A stretch of DNA of 64,000 nucleotides from Natronococcus jeotgali DSM 18795 (GTDB lineage: Archaea > Halobacteriota > Halobacteria > Halobacteriales > Natrialbaceae). Position 1 is the first letter of the stretch, and each line of letters begins with the position of its first letter. The DNA lies in contig NZ_AOIA01000128.1 in NCBI RefSeq assembly GCF_000337695.1, forward strand, positions 647 through 64,646, given 5' to 3'. Made by a program: the position numbers and the translations under genes. The notes under the pieces are model-generated. The model ran no database searches. It saw only the letters and a list, made by a program, of their open reading frames with translations, and had not been told where the DNA came from. Below are positions 17,827-28,400 of the stretch, piece by piece.

Positions 17827-18129
17827 CTACTCGCGTCGCGCGACGGCCACGCGGTCGGACGCGATCGTCACGGCGTAGGTTTCGTCCGCCTCGAGCGCGA
17901 CCGACACGCTCGCGGCCGTCGACCCGCTCGTAAACAGCGCGTCGAGCGCCTGCGGGTCGAGGTGGTCGTAGAGGACGAGCCCGACCTCGTCGTGGAGCGC
18001 GGTCGCGTCGGTCCCCTCGAGGGCGGCGATCGCCTCGAGGACGGCGACGGTCGGCGCGGTGTCGGGGTCGTACGCGCGTTCGATACTGGGCGCTCCGGCC
18101 TCGGTGGAATCGTCGTCAGTAAGGGCCAT
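17827..18129 (-). CDS. HalOD1 domain protein
   Basis: A 100-residue protein consisting only of a halobacterial output domain 1: TVAVLEAIAALEGTDATALHD, then LVLYDHLDPQALDALF and a C-terminal sheet (VSVALEADETYAVTIASDRV). HalOD1 is a presumed signalling output module restricted to haloarchaea. The gene starts 6 nt after the stop of the preceding minus-strand gene, so the two are co-transcribed. No sensor partner is encoded nearby. Confidence 0.75.
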   Translation of the reverse strand: MALTDDDSTEAGAPSIERAYDPDTAPTVAVLEAIAALEGTDATALHDEVGLVLYDHLDPQALDALFTSGSTAASVSVALEADETYAVTIASDRVAVARRE

Positions 18130-18135
18130 CGTGGG

Positions 18136-18429
18136 TTAGCTGGAACCGTACTCGACGTGGATCGTCGGCGACTGCTGCTCGGTTCGATCGAGGACGTGTG
18201 CGTTAGCCAGGTCGCCGGAGAACCGGAACCGGGCAACGCCGGTTTCGATCGCTCCTTCGGCGGCGTGCTCCGAGACGACGGCCGTTCCGTCGTCGTCGGC
18301 TTCGATCGTCCCGTCGACGGTGATCTCGAAGCTTGCGGGACCGCCGTGTCCGACGATCGTCACGCGGTTGGGGAGGGCGGCGTGACCGTTCGGGGCGTTT
18401 CCGTTCAGGGTTGCGGCGTCGCGTGCCAT
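18136..18429 (-). CDS. Conserved haloarchaeal beta-rich hypothetical protein
   Basis: A 97-residue protein starting MARDAATLNGNAPNGHAALP; a longer upstream start at 18555 is less likely because a TATA-like GTACTAAGTTC at about 18451-18461 would lie inside it. The sequence alternates hydrophobic residues (RVTIVGHGGPASFEITVDGTI; ARFRFSGDLANAHVL), suggesting a beta sandwich. No signal peptide or cysteines. It forms an operon with the HalOD1 gene and may be its functional partner. Function unknown. Confidence 0.6.
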   Translation of the reverse strand: MARDAATLNGNAPNGHAALPNRVTIVGHGGPASFEITVDGTIEADDDGTAVVSEHAAEGAIETGVARFRFSGDLANAHVLDRTEQQSPTIHVEYGSS

Positions 18430-18755
18430 ACGTCTGACAGTCGCCCAGGAGAACTTAGTACTTTCTGTCCGAGTAACGGTGTATTGGGGCGAATTACATG
18501 GATCTACGAACGAATTCGGTGTATTTTGACTCGGACGTTCAGATACATAACTCACTCTCTCGAACGGTACCGATCGAAGCTCGACCGGGGCGGGGTGGTA
18601 ACCTCTCGCTACCGCGCCCGCGGGCGTGGTACACTGTCGCTACCGCGGCCGTACTCCCTCGTTACCGCGGACGGGCGAGAGAAACGGTCGACTACCGACG
18701 CGGGACTGCCCGACCCCACGAACCAGTCCGCGAAACCGCAAGCGTCGACGGGCGA

Positions 18756-19250
18756 TCAGCGCAGCGCGACCTCGCTCCAGACCATGAAGTGGTCGGACGC
18801 GGCGGTGGCAGTCGCGTGCAGGTCGGGGTCGGCGTCCGGGTCGGGCCAGTAGACCGCGGAGTCGAGGACCTCGAACTCCTCGGACGGGAGGACGTAGTCG
18901 GCCCGTCGCTCCCACGCGGCCGTCCAGCGCTCGTCGCCCGCGGCTCGGCCGCCCGGACTGGTCGGCGTCCCCTCGGCGTTGATCCGCGGGTTGTCGACGA
19001 CGTGTTCGCCGACGGCGTCGAAGTTGTTCTCCTGGCCGGGCTCGGCGTTCAAATCGCCCATGACGACGAACGCTTCGTCGGGCTCGAGGCCGCCCTCGCA
19101 GCCGTCGTCGTCGTAGACGTAGTCCGCGCCCCGGACGTAGTCGCCCAGCAGCTTGTTCTCACCGTGGTTGCGACGGCCGTTGAAGTTCTCGGGTCCGTCG
19201 AACGCCGGCGGCGTGGGGTGGGCGATGACGGCGTGGACGGTTTCGTCCCG
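18756..19250 (-). pseudogene. Endonuclease/exonuclease/phosphatase C-terminal fragment
   Basis: The frame reads VHAVIAHPTPPAFDGPENFN, NGRRNHGENKLLGDYVRGAD, VVMGDLNAEPG, ADYVLPSEEFEVLDSAVYWP and ATAASDHFMVW. These are the C-terminal half of an EEP-superfamily hydrolase, including the GDLNA motif and the SDH catalytic histidine. The N-terminal half with the metal-binding Asn and Glu is missing, and no start precedes the fragment except an internal ATG at 19061. It joins, out of frame, the end of a DUF7282 domain. A deletion is the simplest explanation. Confidence 0.75.
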
Positions 19251-19618
19251 AGGTCGAACTCCCGCCGCCCGACCGTGGCGTTGTCGAGGACGACGACGCC
19301 GTCGACCGTCGCTCGCTCGCCCGGCTCGCCGCCCTCGTCGCGGTGGAGGACGACGGTCACGGTCTGGGTGTCGGTCAGCGGGCGCTCGAGCGCGAGCGTC
19401 CCCTCGAACGTCTCGCCCGCGGCGAGGGGGTCGCTCGCGCCGATGCGGTCCATCCCGGCGTCGTACGCGACGACGACGAACCCGTCGTCGGCGTACGTCG
19501 CTTCGTCGATCTCGAGGCGGCGTGCCGCCCCCGTCGTCTCCTGTCGGGGAACGCGGACGGCCGCCCGCCCGTCGAACCCGTCGGCGGCGCGCGCCCGCGC
19601 CCGTGGTTCGGTCGGCAT
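19049..19618 (-). CDS. DUF7282 domain frame running into the nuclease fragment
   Basis: Residues 20-125 (VRVPRQETTGAARRLEIDEA, GFVVVAYDAGMDRIGASDPL, TVTVVLHRDEGGEPGERAT) form a complete DUF7282 beta domain, common in haloarchaeal surface proteins. No signal peptide precedes it, so the original N-terminus may also be lost. After about residue 125 (position about 19250) the frame becomes Ser/Thr/Arg-rich nonsense, because the genuine downstream sequence is in another frame. A product may still be made but would have a meaningless tail. Confidence 0.5.
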   Translation of the reverse strand: MPTEPRARARAADGFDGRAAVRVPRQETTGAARRLEIDEATYADDGFVVVAYDAGMDRIGASDPLAAGETFEGTLALERPLTDTQTVTVVLHRDEGGEPGERATVDGVVVLDNATVGRREFDLGTKPSTPSSPTPRRRRSTDPRTSTAVATTVRTSCWATTSGARTTSTTTTAARAASSPTKRSSSWAI

Positions 19619-19954
19619 GGGAAAGCGTGGTCGAGAATCCCGGATAGGCGTTCCCCCGAGGCGCGCGCTTTGATTAACGCCATAGCATATAAATACGATA
19701 GTAATACGAGCTAATTCGAGCCGTACGAATCCCTGAACGGACTGCGGGGCGCGGACTGCCCGTTCCCGGGGCGCTCGGCCGACCGCCGCGGAATCGCGCT
19801 CCTCGGTGCGGACCGCGATCCGGGTCGACCCGCCGTCGGCGACCGCGCCTCGAGCGGGAACAGACGTCGACTCGCGACAACCGCTCGCACGTGACGTGCG
19901 GACACCTCTCAGCTAGCTTTATTAATCGGCCTGTGGCCGTCATCGATGGTGATG
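19619..19954. other. Intergenic region with promoter
   Basis: About 335 nt without a gene. A TATA-like GCTTTATTAAT at 19914-19925 lies about 27-30 nt before the start of the HTH gene. Confidence 0.5.
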
Positions 19955-20188
19955 ATGTCCACGAGTTCCCAGGAGATGGTAGCACCGAACCGAGAGGAGG
20001 CGCTACCCGACCTCGACTCGCCCCGAACGAAGCTCGTCTACCTCGCCCTGTCGATGCGAGGGACGGCGACCGCGACCGATCTCCAGCGGCTGCTGGGGCT
20101 GTCGAAGCTGACGCTGCTACCGATTCTCAGGTCGCTCGTCCGACGGGACCTCGTCGCTCGAACGGAGGGTGGATATGCGGTCCAGTAA
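19946..20188 (+). CDS. Small winged-helix regulator
   Basis: An 80-residue protein (or 77 from the ATG at 19955, MSTSSQEM). Residues 28-80 form a compact winged helix: TKLVYLALSMRGTATATDLQ, LLGLSKLTLLPILRSLVRRD and a short wing ending GGYAVQ, as in MarR/TrmB-like haloarchaeal one-domain regulators. A TATA-like box is about 27 nt upstream. It lies 54 nt before the reductase gene in the same direction and may control it or be co-transcribed with it. Confidence 0.65.
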   Translation: MVMMSTSSQEMVAPNREEALPDLDSPRTKLVYLALSMRGTATATDLQRLLGLSKLTLLPILRSLVRRDLVARTEGGYAVQ

Positions 20189-20242
20189 CGCCCCGTTCGC
20201 CGGCGCCCCGCGGTTCGACCGAACGCGACCGGAGGGGGAACG

Positions 20243-21043
20243 GTGACGCCGGAGCTCGCCGAACCGCCGACGGGGCTAGAACGGCCGCCTCGCCAGCCCC
20301 TCGCCGGACGGACGTGTCTGATCACCGGGGCCTCGCGGGGGATCGGCCGCGGGATCGCCCGCGAACTCGGTCGGTACGGCGCGACCGTCGTCGTCAACTA
20401 CCGGTCCTCCGAGGAGCGGGCCCACGAGGTCGCCGACGCGATCACCGAGGCCGACACCGCGGGGACGGGCCACCCGGTCCGGGCCGACGTCACGGATCGA
20501 GCCGAGATCGAGGCGATGCGCGAGGCCGTCGCGGACTCGCTCGGTTCGATCGACGTCCTCGTCAACAACGCCGGGATCACGGCCGATCGCACGTTCGCGA
20601 ACATGACTCCGGAGGGCTGGCACCGCGTCGTCGACGTCTCCCTGCACGGGACGTTCAACTGCACCAAGGCGTTTTACGACGACCTCGAGGCGGCCGACCA
20701 CGGCCGCATCATCACGCTCTCGAGCGTGATCGGGAAGCAGGGCAACGTCGGGCAGGCCAACTACGCGGCGGCCAAAAGCGGGCTGTTCGGCTTCACGCGC
20801 TCGCTCGCGCTCGAGCTGGCGGGCACGGGGACGACGGCTAACTGCATCGCCCCCGGGTTCACCCGCACCGAGATGGTCGAGGCGATCCCGGACGAGGTCC
20901 AAGACCAGTTGCGCGGGGAGATCCCGCTCGAGCGGTTCGCCGACGTCGAGGAGATCGCGGGTCTCGTCCGCTATCTCGCCAGCGAGGAATCGGGCTACGT
21001 GACGGGCGAGGTGATCGACGTCAACGGCGGCATCGATCTCTGA
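20243..21043 (+). CDS. FabG/PhaB-type short-chain reductase
   Basis: A 266-residue SDR. Cofactor motif TGASRGIGRGIA (about residues 29-40), NNAG at about 109-112, and the catalytic Ser...Tyr-x-x-x-Lys in LSSVIGKQGNVGQANYAAAK. GKQGNVGQANY is characteristic of 3-oxoacyl-ACP and acetoacetyl-CoA reductases, which reduce a 3-keto thioester with NADPH. In haloarchaea relatives serve polyhydroxyalkanoate synthesis, but no PHA synthase gene is in the window. It has a GTG start preceded by a purine-rich GGAGGGGG that can act as a ribosome-binding site. The N-terminus carries about 20 extra polar residues. Confidence 0.85.
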   Translation: MTPELAEPPTGLERPPRQPLAGRTCLITGASRGIGRGIARELGRYGATVVVNYRSSEERAHEVADAITEADTAGTGHPVRADVTDRAEIEAMREAVADSLGSIDVLVNNAGITADRTFANMTPEGWHRVVDVSLHGTFNCTKAFYDDLEAADHGRIITLSSVIGKQGNVGQANYAAAKSGLFGFTRSLALELAGTGTTANCIAPGFTRTEMVEAIPDEVQDQLRGEIPLERFADVEEIAGLVRYLASEESGYVTGEVIDVNGGIDL

Positions 21044-21075
21044 CCGCGGGGACGACCCGTCGGCCGTCCCGGCGA

Positions 21076-21396
21076 CTACTCGTCGAGCGGGATCTGGCGC
21101 TTTCGAATCGGATCGGTCAGGTACGGCTCGAGGTCGCCGAGCTCGACGAGCACCACCTCGCCGCTCTCGCGGTCGTACTCGATCACGCCGTGCTCGGCCA
21201 GACGCGGGAGGTGGTTGTGGACCAGGTGTACCTCCGCGCGCTCCCGGTCCAGTTCGTCGGCGCGGTTTTTCCGACGTGCGGCGAGCTGATCGGCCAGGAC
21301 GCCCACCGTGGAACGACCGTCGGTCTCGAGCAGTTCTTCGAGGACGTGCTGGCGGTCGGAGTCGGACAGGATGGCGAACGCCTCGTGGGTGTCCAT
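21076..21396 (-). CDS. DUF7344-type winged-helix protein
   Basis: A 106-residue protein from MDTHEAFAILSDSDRQHVLE; the longer frame to 21444 adds an unlikely segment. A winged helix covers residues 5-90, with VHLVHNHLPRLAEHGVIEYD as the recognition helix and wing, characteristic of the haloarchaeal DUF7344 family. These are presumed transcription regulators with unknown targets. It is convergent with the reductase gene. A second member of the same family is encoded at 45844. Confidence 0.7.
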   Translation of the reverse strand: MDTHEAFAILSDSDRQHVLEELLETDGRSTVGVLADQLAARRKNRADELDRERAEVHLVHNHLPRLAEHGVIEYDRESGEVVLVELGDLEPYLTDPIRKRQIPLDE

Positions 21397-21923
21397 GCGT
21401 CGACCTCGGAACACGAGAGGAATAAGACCCGCCCCAAAACACATGGGCGCCGTCTTGCAAATTGTCCAGTTCGCGGTGAGGTAGCCGACGCCCCAAAACG
21501 GGCGCTCCGCGTTCGATCTTGCAGTCGAGGAACGATATATCGGGTATCATAGGATAAGCGATAGATTGGTCTTGTAGTTATTATACAATATCCTTGACCC
21601 ACCGTGGGTCGCCAACTCGAGAGCGATAACGGACGATATCGCGTACTTCAGAGCTTTTCGATCGATACTAGAAATAAACCAGCACCGAGACACAGACTCT
21701 CGGCCAGTAGACGGTATCTCGACTAAATCGTCGCAAACATCGCCTTTCGACCCCCTACTGTGTATTTCACCGAAATCTTGCGCCACCGTATATAGAAACT
21801 GGTATCTTAGTGTTTCCAAAACACTATATTGTATATGTAATCTAACCATATAGTTACAATACCACGAAACTGAGTCGTCGGACGGGCCCCTAGATTGAAG
21901 CACCCGATGCGCCAATCGGGGGT
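21397..21923. other. AT-rich intergenic upstream of the aldolase
   Basis: About 525 nt, clearly lower in GC than its surroundings, without a supported gene. It contains the inverted repeat at 21808-21826 followed by TATA-like sequence (21826-21836). Confidence 0.5.
21808..21826. promoter_or_regulatory. Perfect inverted repeat, candidate operator
   Basis: TAGTGTTT-CCA-AAACACTA: 8-bp arms with a 3-bp spacer, directly followed by AT-rich TATA-like sequence, about 100 nt upstream of the aldolase gene. A symmetric site at this place could bind a dimeric regulator such as the IclR protein encoded nearby; the link is inference. Confidence 0.45.
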
Positions 21924-22577
21924 ATGGCAAACGCGAGCGGAGTGAGAGAGCGCATCGTCGACGGCGGAGTCATCGCTATCCTCCGGGGGATCGACGAGGA
22001 ACGGATCGCGTCCGTCGCGAGGGCGATACACGAGGCGGGCGTCACCGCGCTCGAGGTGACCGCCGACGGCGAACGCACGGGGGCGAAGATCGCCGCGGTG
22101 GATCGGGAACTGGCGGGTACCGACGCCGTCGTCGGCGCGGGGACGGTGCTGGACCCGGCGGCGGCGCAGTCGGTGGTCGACGCGGGCGCGGAGTTCGTCC
22201 TCGCGCCGGACTGCAATCCGGCGGTGATCCGAGCCTGCAATCGGCGGGGCGTCGTCTCGATCCCGGGTGTGATGACGCCGAGCGAGGCCGTCGCCGCCGT
22301 GGAGGCCGGCGCGGACATGCTGAAGCTGTTTCCCGCGACGACGGTCGGCCCCGGCCACGTCGGCGCGCTGCGAGGACCGCTCGGCGACGTCGACGTCGTT
22401 CCGACCGGGGGCGTCTCGCCCGAGAACGTCGGCGACTTCTTCGCCGCCGGGGCCGTCGCGGTCGGGGCCGGCAGCGCGATCGTCGACGGCGACGCCGTCG
22501 CGGCCGGGGACGCGGAGCAAATCCGCGAGACCGCGGCGGCGTTCGTCGACGCCGTCGAATCGGCCCGGACGGTATGA
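21924..22577 (+). CDS. KDPG/KDPGal aldolase
   Basis: A 217-residue class I aldolase that splits 2-keto-3-deoxy-6-phospho-gluconate or -galactonate into pyruvate and glyceraldehyde-3-phosphate. It has VIAILRG at the N-terminus, ALEVTAD (the Glu position), VVGAGTVLDPA, FVLAPDCNP, and the Schiff-base lysine in ADMLKLFPAT at about 134. VVPTGGVSPENV and AVGAGSAI form the phosphate site. Length is typical. It lies with a galactonate dehydratase, a beta-galactosidase and a sugar transporter, so its natural substrate here is probably the galactonate derivative, by the oxidative De Ley-Doudoroff-type route known in haloarchaea. Confidence 0.9.
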   Translation: MANASGVRERIVDGGVIAILRGIDEERIASVARAIHEAGVTALEVTADGERTGAKIAAVDRELAGTDAVVGAGTVLDPAAAQSVVDAGAEFVLAPDCNPAVIRACNRRGVVSIPGVMTPSEAVAAVEAGADMLKLFPATTVGPGHVGALRGPLGDVDVVPTGGVSPENVGDFFAAGAVAVGAGSAIVDGDAVAAGDAEQIRETAAAFVDAVESARTV

Positions 22578-22941
22578 CGCTCGAGGGGGCCCTCCAAGTC
22601 GGACGGCGACCGATCGACGGCTCGATTTTCCTGTGACGAAAAGAAGTACGCGAGACGACGAGCGGATCACTCCGAGGCCGTGATCGGTGCGACTCGCGGC
22701 GACGGAAGCGGGTGAGCGCCTATATATTTACAATAGTATGTTCGTAATATATCTGGATCCGCGGCCGATAGCGGCGCCGGCCGACGGCGGATTTCCTCAT
22801 TCGAAAAGCAGTTGCGGCTCGCTCGCGGCACCGGTCGCGCTCGCCCGAGACCGCCGTCGGCCGAACGGAGCGGTCCGTCGGCGGGCCCTCACTCGAGGGA
22901 AACCCGAGCGACGGCGGTTCGGCTGTGGCCCCGGTCGGCGC
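22578..22941. other. Intergenic between convergent genes
   Basis: About 365 nt. AT-rich segments at 22718-22755 (CTATATATTT and GTAATATAT) resemble promoters but face no start codon; they may belong to termination. No gene is seen. Confidence 0.45.
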
Positions 22942-24096
<1,155 letters not shown>

Positions 24097-24420
24097 AGTG
24101 GGAGTCGTTGGGAAGGGGCCTCGAGACGGCTCCGCGCCCGCCGTTCGACCGACGGAGCGACGCGTTCCGACCGCGTCGCCGACTCGGTGCGCCGATCCGC
24201 CGACGGCCCCGTTCGTGCGTACCGATTCTCCCGGTCCGTTATAAATATACCCTCCCGCGGTACGGCCCGACAGAGGGGCGGACCGAACGGCGACGCTTGC
24301 GCGCCGCCGAACGGGCCGTCCCTCGAGCGCGATCCGCCGTGTCCGCCCGAGAGAGACGCCCCCGGCGTCGAGGGTTTTCGCCATAGGAAAATATATGCTG
24401 CTCGACGCTGACCGTCCCCC
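24097..24420. promoter_or_regulatory. Divergent control region dgoD/iclR
   Basis: A TATA-like TTATAAATATA (24239-24250) is oriented for the dehydratase with a leader of roughly 120 nt. AAAATATATG (24386-24395) lies about 30 nt before the IclR start, giving a leaderless transcript. The shared 324-nt region is the natural place for IclR control of both sides. Confidence 0.5.
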
Positions 24421-25185
24421 ATGTCGGAGACATCGTATCCGGTTCGCTCCGTGGCGACGACGTTTCGGATCGTCGAGGCCCTCGACGAGGTCGGCGAGGC
24501 GGGGATCACGGAGCTCTCCGAGCGCACCGGGGTTTCGAACGGGTCCGTCCACAAACACCTGAACACGCTGCGATCGCTGGGCTACGTACGCAAGGAGGGC
24601 ACGCGCTACTCGCTCAGCCTCCGGTTTCTGGGCCTCGGAAACCGGGTCCGGGAACGCCGCGAGGTCGTCCGCGCGGCGAGACCCGCGGTCGAGAGCCTCG
24701 CCAGCACCGCCGGCGCGGTGACGAACCTCCAAGTTGCCGAGCACGGCTACGGCGTCTATGCGTACAGAGCGACTCGCGGCGAAACGGACGGGAACGCCCC
24801 CCTCCCGGTCGTCGGCGAGCGAGTTCCCCTCCACACGACCGCGGGCGGCAAGGCGATCCTCTCGCGGATGGACCGGGCGGAGGTCGAGGAGATCGTCGAC
24901 ACTGTCGGTCTGCCGACGCGAACCGACAAGACGATCGACTCGAGGGACGAACTCGAGCGGGAGCTTCGCTCGATACGGGACCGCGGGCTCGCGTTCGAAC
25001 GCGGGGAGCACCGCCCGTCCGTCCAGTGCGTCGCGGCGCCGATCGCGGCGTCCGACCGACCCGTCGGGGCGATTAGCGTCTCCGGGAGCGTCGATCGGAT
25101 GAGCGGGAAGAAACTCGAGGAGGACCTCGCGGGACTGGTCGTCAGCGCGGCCAACGAGATCGAACTGAACCTCTTCAGGGAGTGA
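24421..25185 (+). CDS. IclR-family regulator of the galactoside module
   Basis: A 254-residue regulator. Residues 5-65 are the winged helix (ITELSERTGVSNGSVHKHLN, then LRSLGYVRKEGTRYSLS). The remainder is the IclR effector domain, with LHTTAGGKAILSRM, RDRGLAFERGEHRPSVQCVA and PVGAISVSG at the usual places. The family usually senses small sugar acids or aromatics. It is divergent from galactonate dehydratase and upstream of the beta-galactosidase, so it probably controls the module, with galactonate or a keto-deoxy derivative as a plausible ligand (inference). Confidence 0.88.
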   Translation: MSETSYPVRSVATTFRIVEALDEVGEAGITELSERTGVSNGSVHKHLNTLRSLGYVRKEGTRYSLSLRFLGLGNRVRERREVVRAARPAVESLASTAGAVTNLQVAEHGYGVYAYRATRGETDGNAPLPVVGERVPLHTTAGGKAILSRMDRAEVEEIVDTVGLPTRTDKTIDSRDELERELRSIRDRGLAFERGEHRPSVQCVAAPIAASDRPVGAISVSGSVDRMSGKKLEEDLAGLVVSAANEIELNLFRE

Positions 25186-25447
25186 CTCCCGGGAACGGGA
25201 CGAGAGAGCCCTTCGACGCGCGACCGTCTCGAGAGAGCCGTCTGACCCCGATCCGGAACCCGGTTCGACCGACCGCGAACGCGCTCGCGCGCGCCATTCG
25301 CGTTTCTAACCGTCCTTTTTGCTAGAGATCCAATTACGACCACCAGTACAATTAAATAGTCACCTGTCGAGTATCGTGACGGATGGTAACAGCAATGACG
25401 ATCGATACCGATCGACGCGCGACCGTCTCGAGCGGGGGATCGAACCG

Positions 25448-28400
25448 ATGAGCGGAGCGGACGAGCCGGCCGAGACCGAACCGGTCGGGCGACGGCTCTC
25501 GACCTCGCGACGGCGGTTTCTGCAGGCGACGGGGATGGCGGCGCTGACGTCGGGCGCCGGCGTCGGCGCCGCGGCCGCGTCCGACGGCTCCTCCCCCTCG
25601 AGGATCTCCCCGGGCGCGATCGACGAGGCGACGCTCCGGTCGTACATCGACGATCCGGCGGTCTTCGAGGAGAACCACGAACCGCCCCACGTCACGACGA
25701 CCGTCCCGTTCGAGTCGACCGAGCAGGCCGTCGCCGCCGACGTTCCCTACGAGCGCCTCGAGGACCGATTCGATCGCTCGCCGTACTTCCGGCTGCTCGA
25801 CGGGGACTGGCGGTTCAAGCGCTACGAGAACTACGCGGCGGTTCCGGACTCTCACGACGACGTCGACTGGGACGAGATCGCCGTCCCGAGCAGCTGGCAG
25901 GCCCGTGGGTACGGCCAGCGGATCTACGCCAACACCGACCTGACCTGGAACCACTACGACCCGCCGTCCGACGAGAACCCCGTCGAGGAGGTCCCGCTGG
26001 AGAACAATCCCGTCGGCGTCTACCGTCGCTCCTTCGAGGTCCCCGCCGACTGGGACGGCCGCCGAACCCACCTGCACTTCGGCGGGGTGAGGCAGGCGTA
26101 CTTCGTCTGGGTCGACGGCGAGTACGTCGGCTACCACCAGGGGTCGATGACGCCCGGCGAGTTCGACGTCACCGACCGCGTCGAAGCCGGTGGAACGCAC
26201 GAGGTCACCGTCCAGGTGTACCGCTTCTCCGACGGCGAGGCCGTCGAGGCCCAGGACATGTTCCGCTACTCGGGGATCTTCCGGAGCGTCTACCTGTACG
26301 CGACGCCGCGGGTCCGGGTGCGCGATTTCTTCGTCCGGACCGACCTCGACGACGACTACGAGGACGCGACGCTGCGGGTCGACGCCGAGCTCGCGAACGA
26401 CGGCGGGGAGCCTGGCGAGTACGAGCTTCGGGGCTGTCTCTACGCTCTCGATTCGGACGGACCGCGGCGCGGCCCGCCCGAGGAGACGCCCGGCCGCGGC
26501 CCGCCCGAGGACGCGCCGGGACGCGGTCCCCGCCCCGGCGACGCGGGAGACGGCCCGTCGGAGGGCCCCGGCCGCGGCCCGCCGGGGGAGGGGTCGGCGG
26601 GTCGGGAGGTCGCGACGCTGTCGGGGTCGGCCGCCGTCGGCGCCGAGGGGGCCCACGTCTCGCTCGAGACCGCGGTGCGCGACCCCGAGAAGTGGTCCGC
26701 CGAGGACCCGACGCTGTACACGCTGGTCCTGGAGCTGGTTCCGCTCGAGGGGGACGCACCCGGCGAGGTCTTGCTCGAGAAGGTCGGCTTCCGGGCCTAC
26801 GAGGCCGAACGGGGAGCGCTGAGTTCGGCGTGGCGCGTCAACGGCGAGCCGATGAACGTTCGGGGGGTGAACCGCCACGAGACCGACCCCGACTACGGAC
26901 GGCACGTCCCGATCGAGACCCTGCGGACCGACTTCGAGGTCATGAAGCGGTTCAACGTCAACTCCGTGCGGACCTCCCACTACCCCAACGACCCGTCGTT
27001 CTACCGGCTGGCCGACGAGTACGGGATCTACGTCCAGGACGAGATCAACGTCGAGACCCACTGGTGGGAGCAGATGGCCGCCAACGTCGACGCCTTCGAC
27101 GAACAGATCCTCGCCCGGTGGCGGCGGATGGTTCAGCGCGACAAGAACCACGCCTCCGTGTTCGTCTACTCGACGGGCAACGAGGCCGGGACGGGACCGC
27201 CGCACCTCGCGATGGCCGCCGACAACCTCGGCGAGGAGAACGCCGACCGGATCCCGGCGACCTTCGAGGCACGCCACCTCTCGGGGGCCGACGATGCCGA
27301 CCGCGTCGGCGAGGCCCTCGACCTCGAGCCTCGCGGCGTCGACACGACCCGCCAGCTCTACCACCAGCCCAACGGCGGCGGCTGGACGATCGACTACAGC
27401 GACATGCTCGGGCCGCGCTACCCGATGCCCGACGGGATGGTCGGCGAGGGCGACGGCTCCGGGCTCGGCGACGGCGAACGGCCCGTGATGATGGGCGAGT
27501 ACAACCACGCGATGGGTAACAGCCTCGGGCTGATCCACGAGATGTGGTCCGAGTACGTCCAGCCCCCGGTCCGCCGGGCGCGCGACGGCGCGGGCGAGAA
27601 CGACGGCGTCCTCGTCGGCAGTCCCGAGGTCGCAGGGGACGGTCGAGTCGCCCTCGAGGGCGGCGAGTACGTCGAGGTCCGCGGCGCCGCGGACGTCGCG
27701 TCCCTCGAGACGGGCGGGACCGTCGAGGTCGTCGTGCGCGACGTCGACGGCGCGACCCCGCTGGTCGTCGCCGACGGCTACGAACTGAGCGCCGCCGACG
27801 GCGAGTTCGAGTTCGCGGTCGGCGACGCGTCGGTCGCGGCGTCGATCCCCGACGGGGACGGCCGACACACTGTCGCGGGCGTCCGCGCGGACGGCGAACT
27901 CCGGCTGTACGTCGACGGCGAACTGGCGGGCGTCGAGGGCGACTCCGCCGACGGCCTCGAGTTCGGCGGCGACCTCCTGATCGGGGGCGACCCCGACGCC
28001 GACGGGGACGTCACGCTCGAGTCGGTAACCCTCTCCGGCGCCGCGCCCGACGGGGAGGGGTACTCCTCACCCGGGGAGCCGGCGCTGTCGTACGACTTCG
28101 CCGATCTCGCGCGCGACAAGAGCCTGCAGGGCGGCTGGATCTGGGACTGGGTCAACCAGGACCTGAACGACGAGACCGACGACGGCGAGCCGTTCCAGTT
28201 CTACCACCTCGAGGGACCTGACGGGGCGTTCTGTCTCAACGGCACCCTCTGGTCGGATCGCACCCCCCAGCCCGAGATGTGGGAGCTCAAGAAGAGCCAC
28301 CAGCCCGTCGGTATCGCGGCGCGCGCCCTCGAGGACGGCGAGCTCTACGTGACGAACCACTTCGGGTTCACCGACCTCTCCGCGCTGGAGACGAGGTGGG

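Noticed and set aside
25352-27868. 838-residue frame antisense to the beta-galactosidase
   Set aside because: Val/Arg/Asp-rich shadow typical of high-GC genes; no domain or promoter, while the sense frame has all GH2 motifs.
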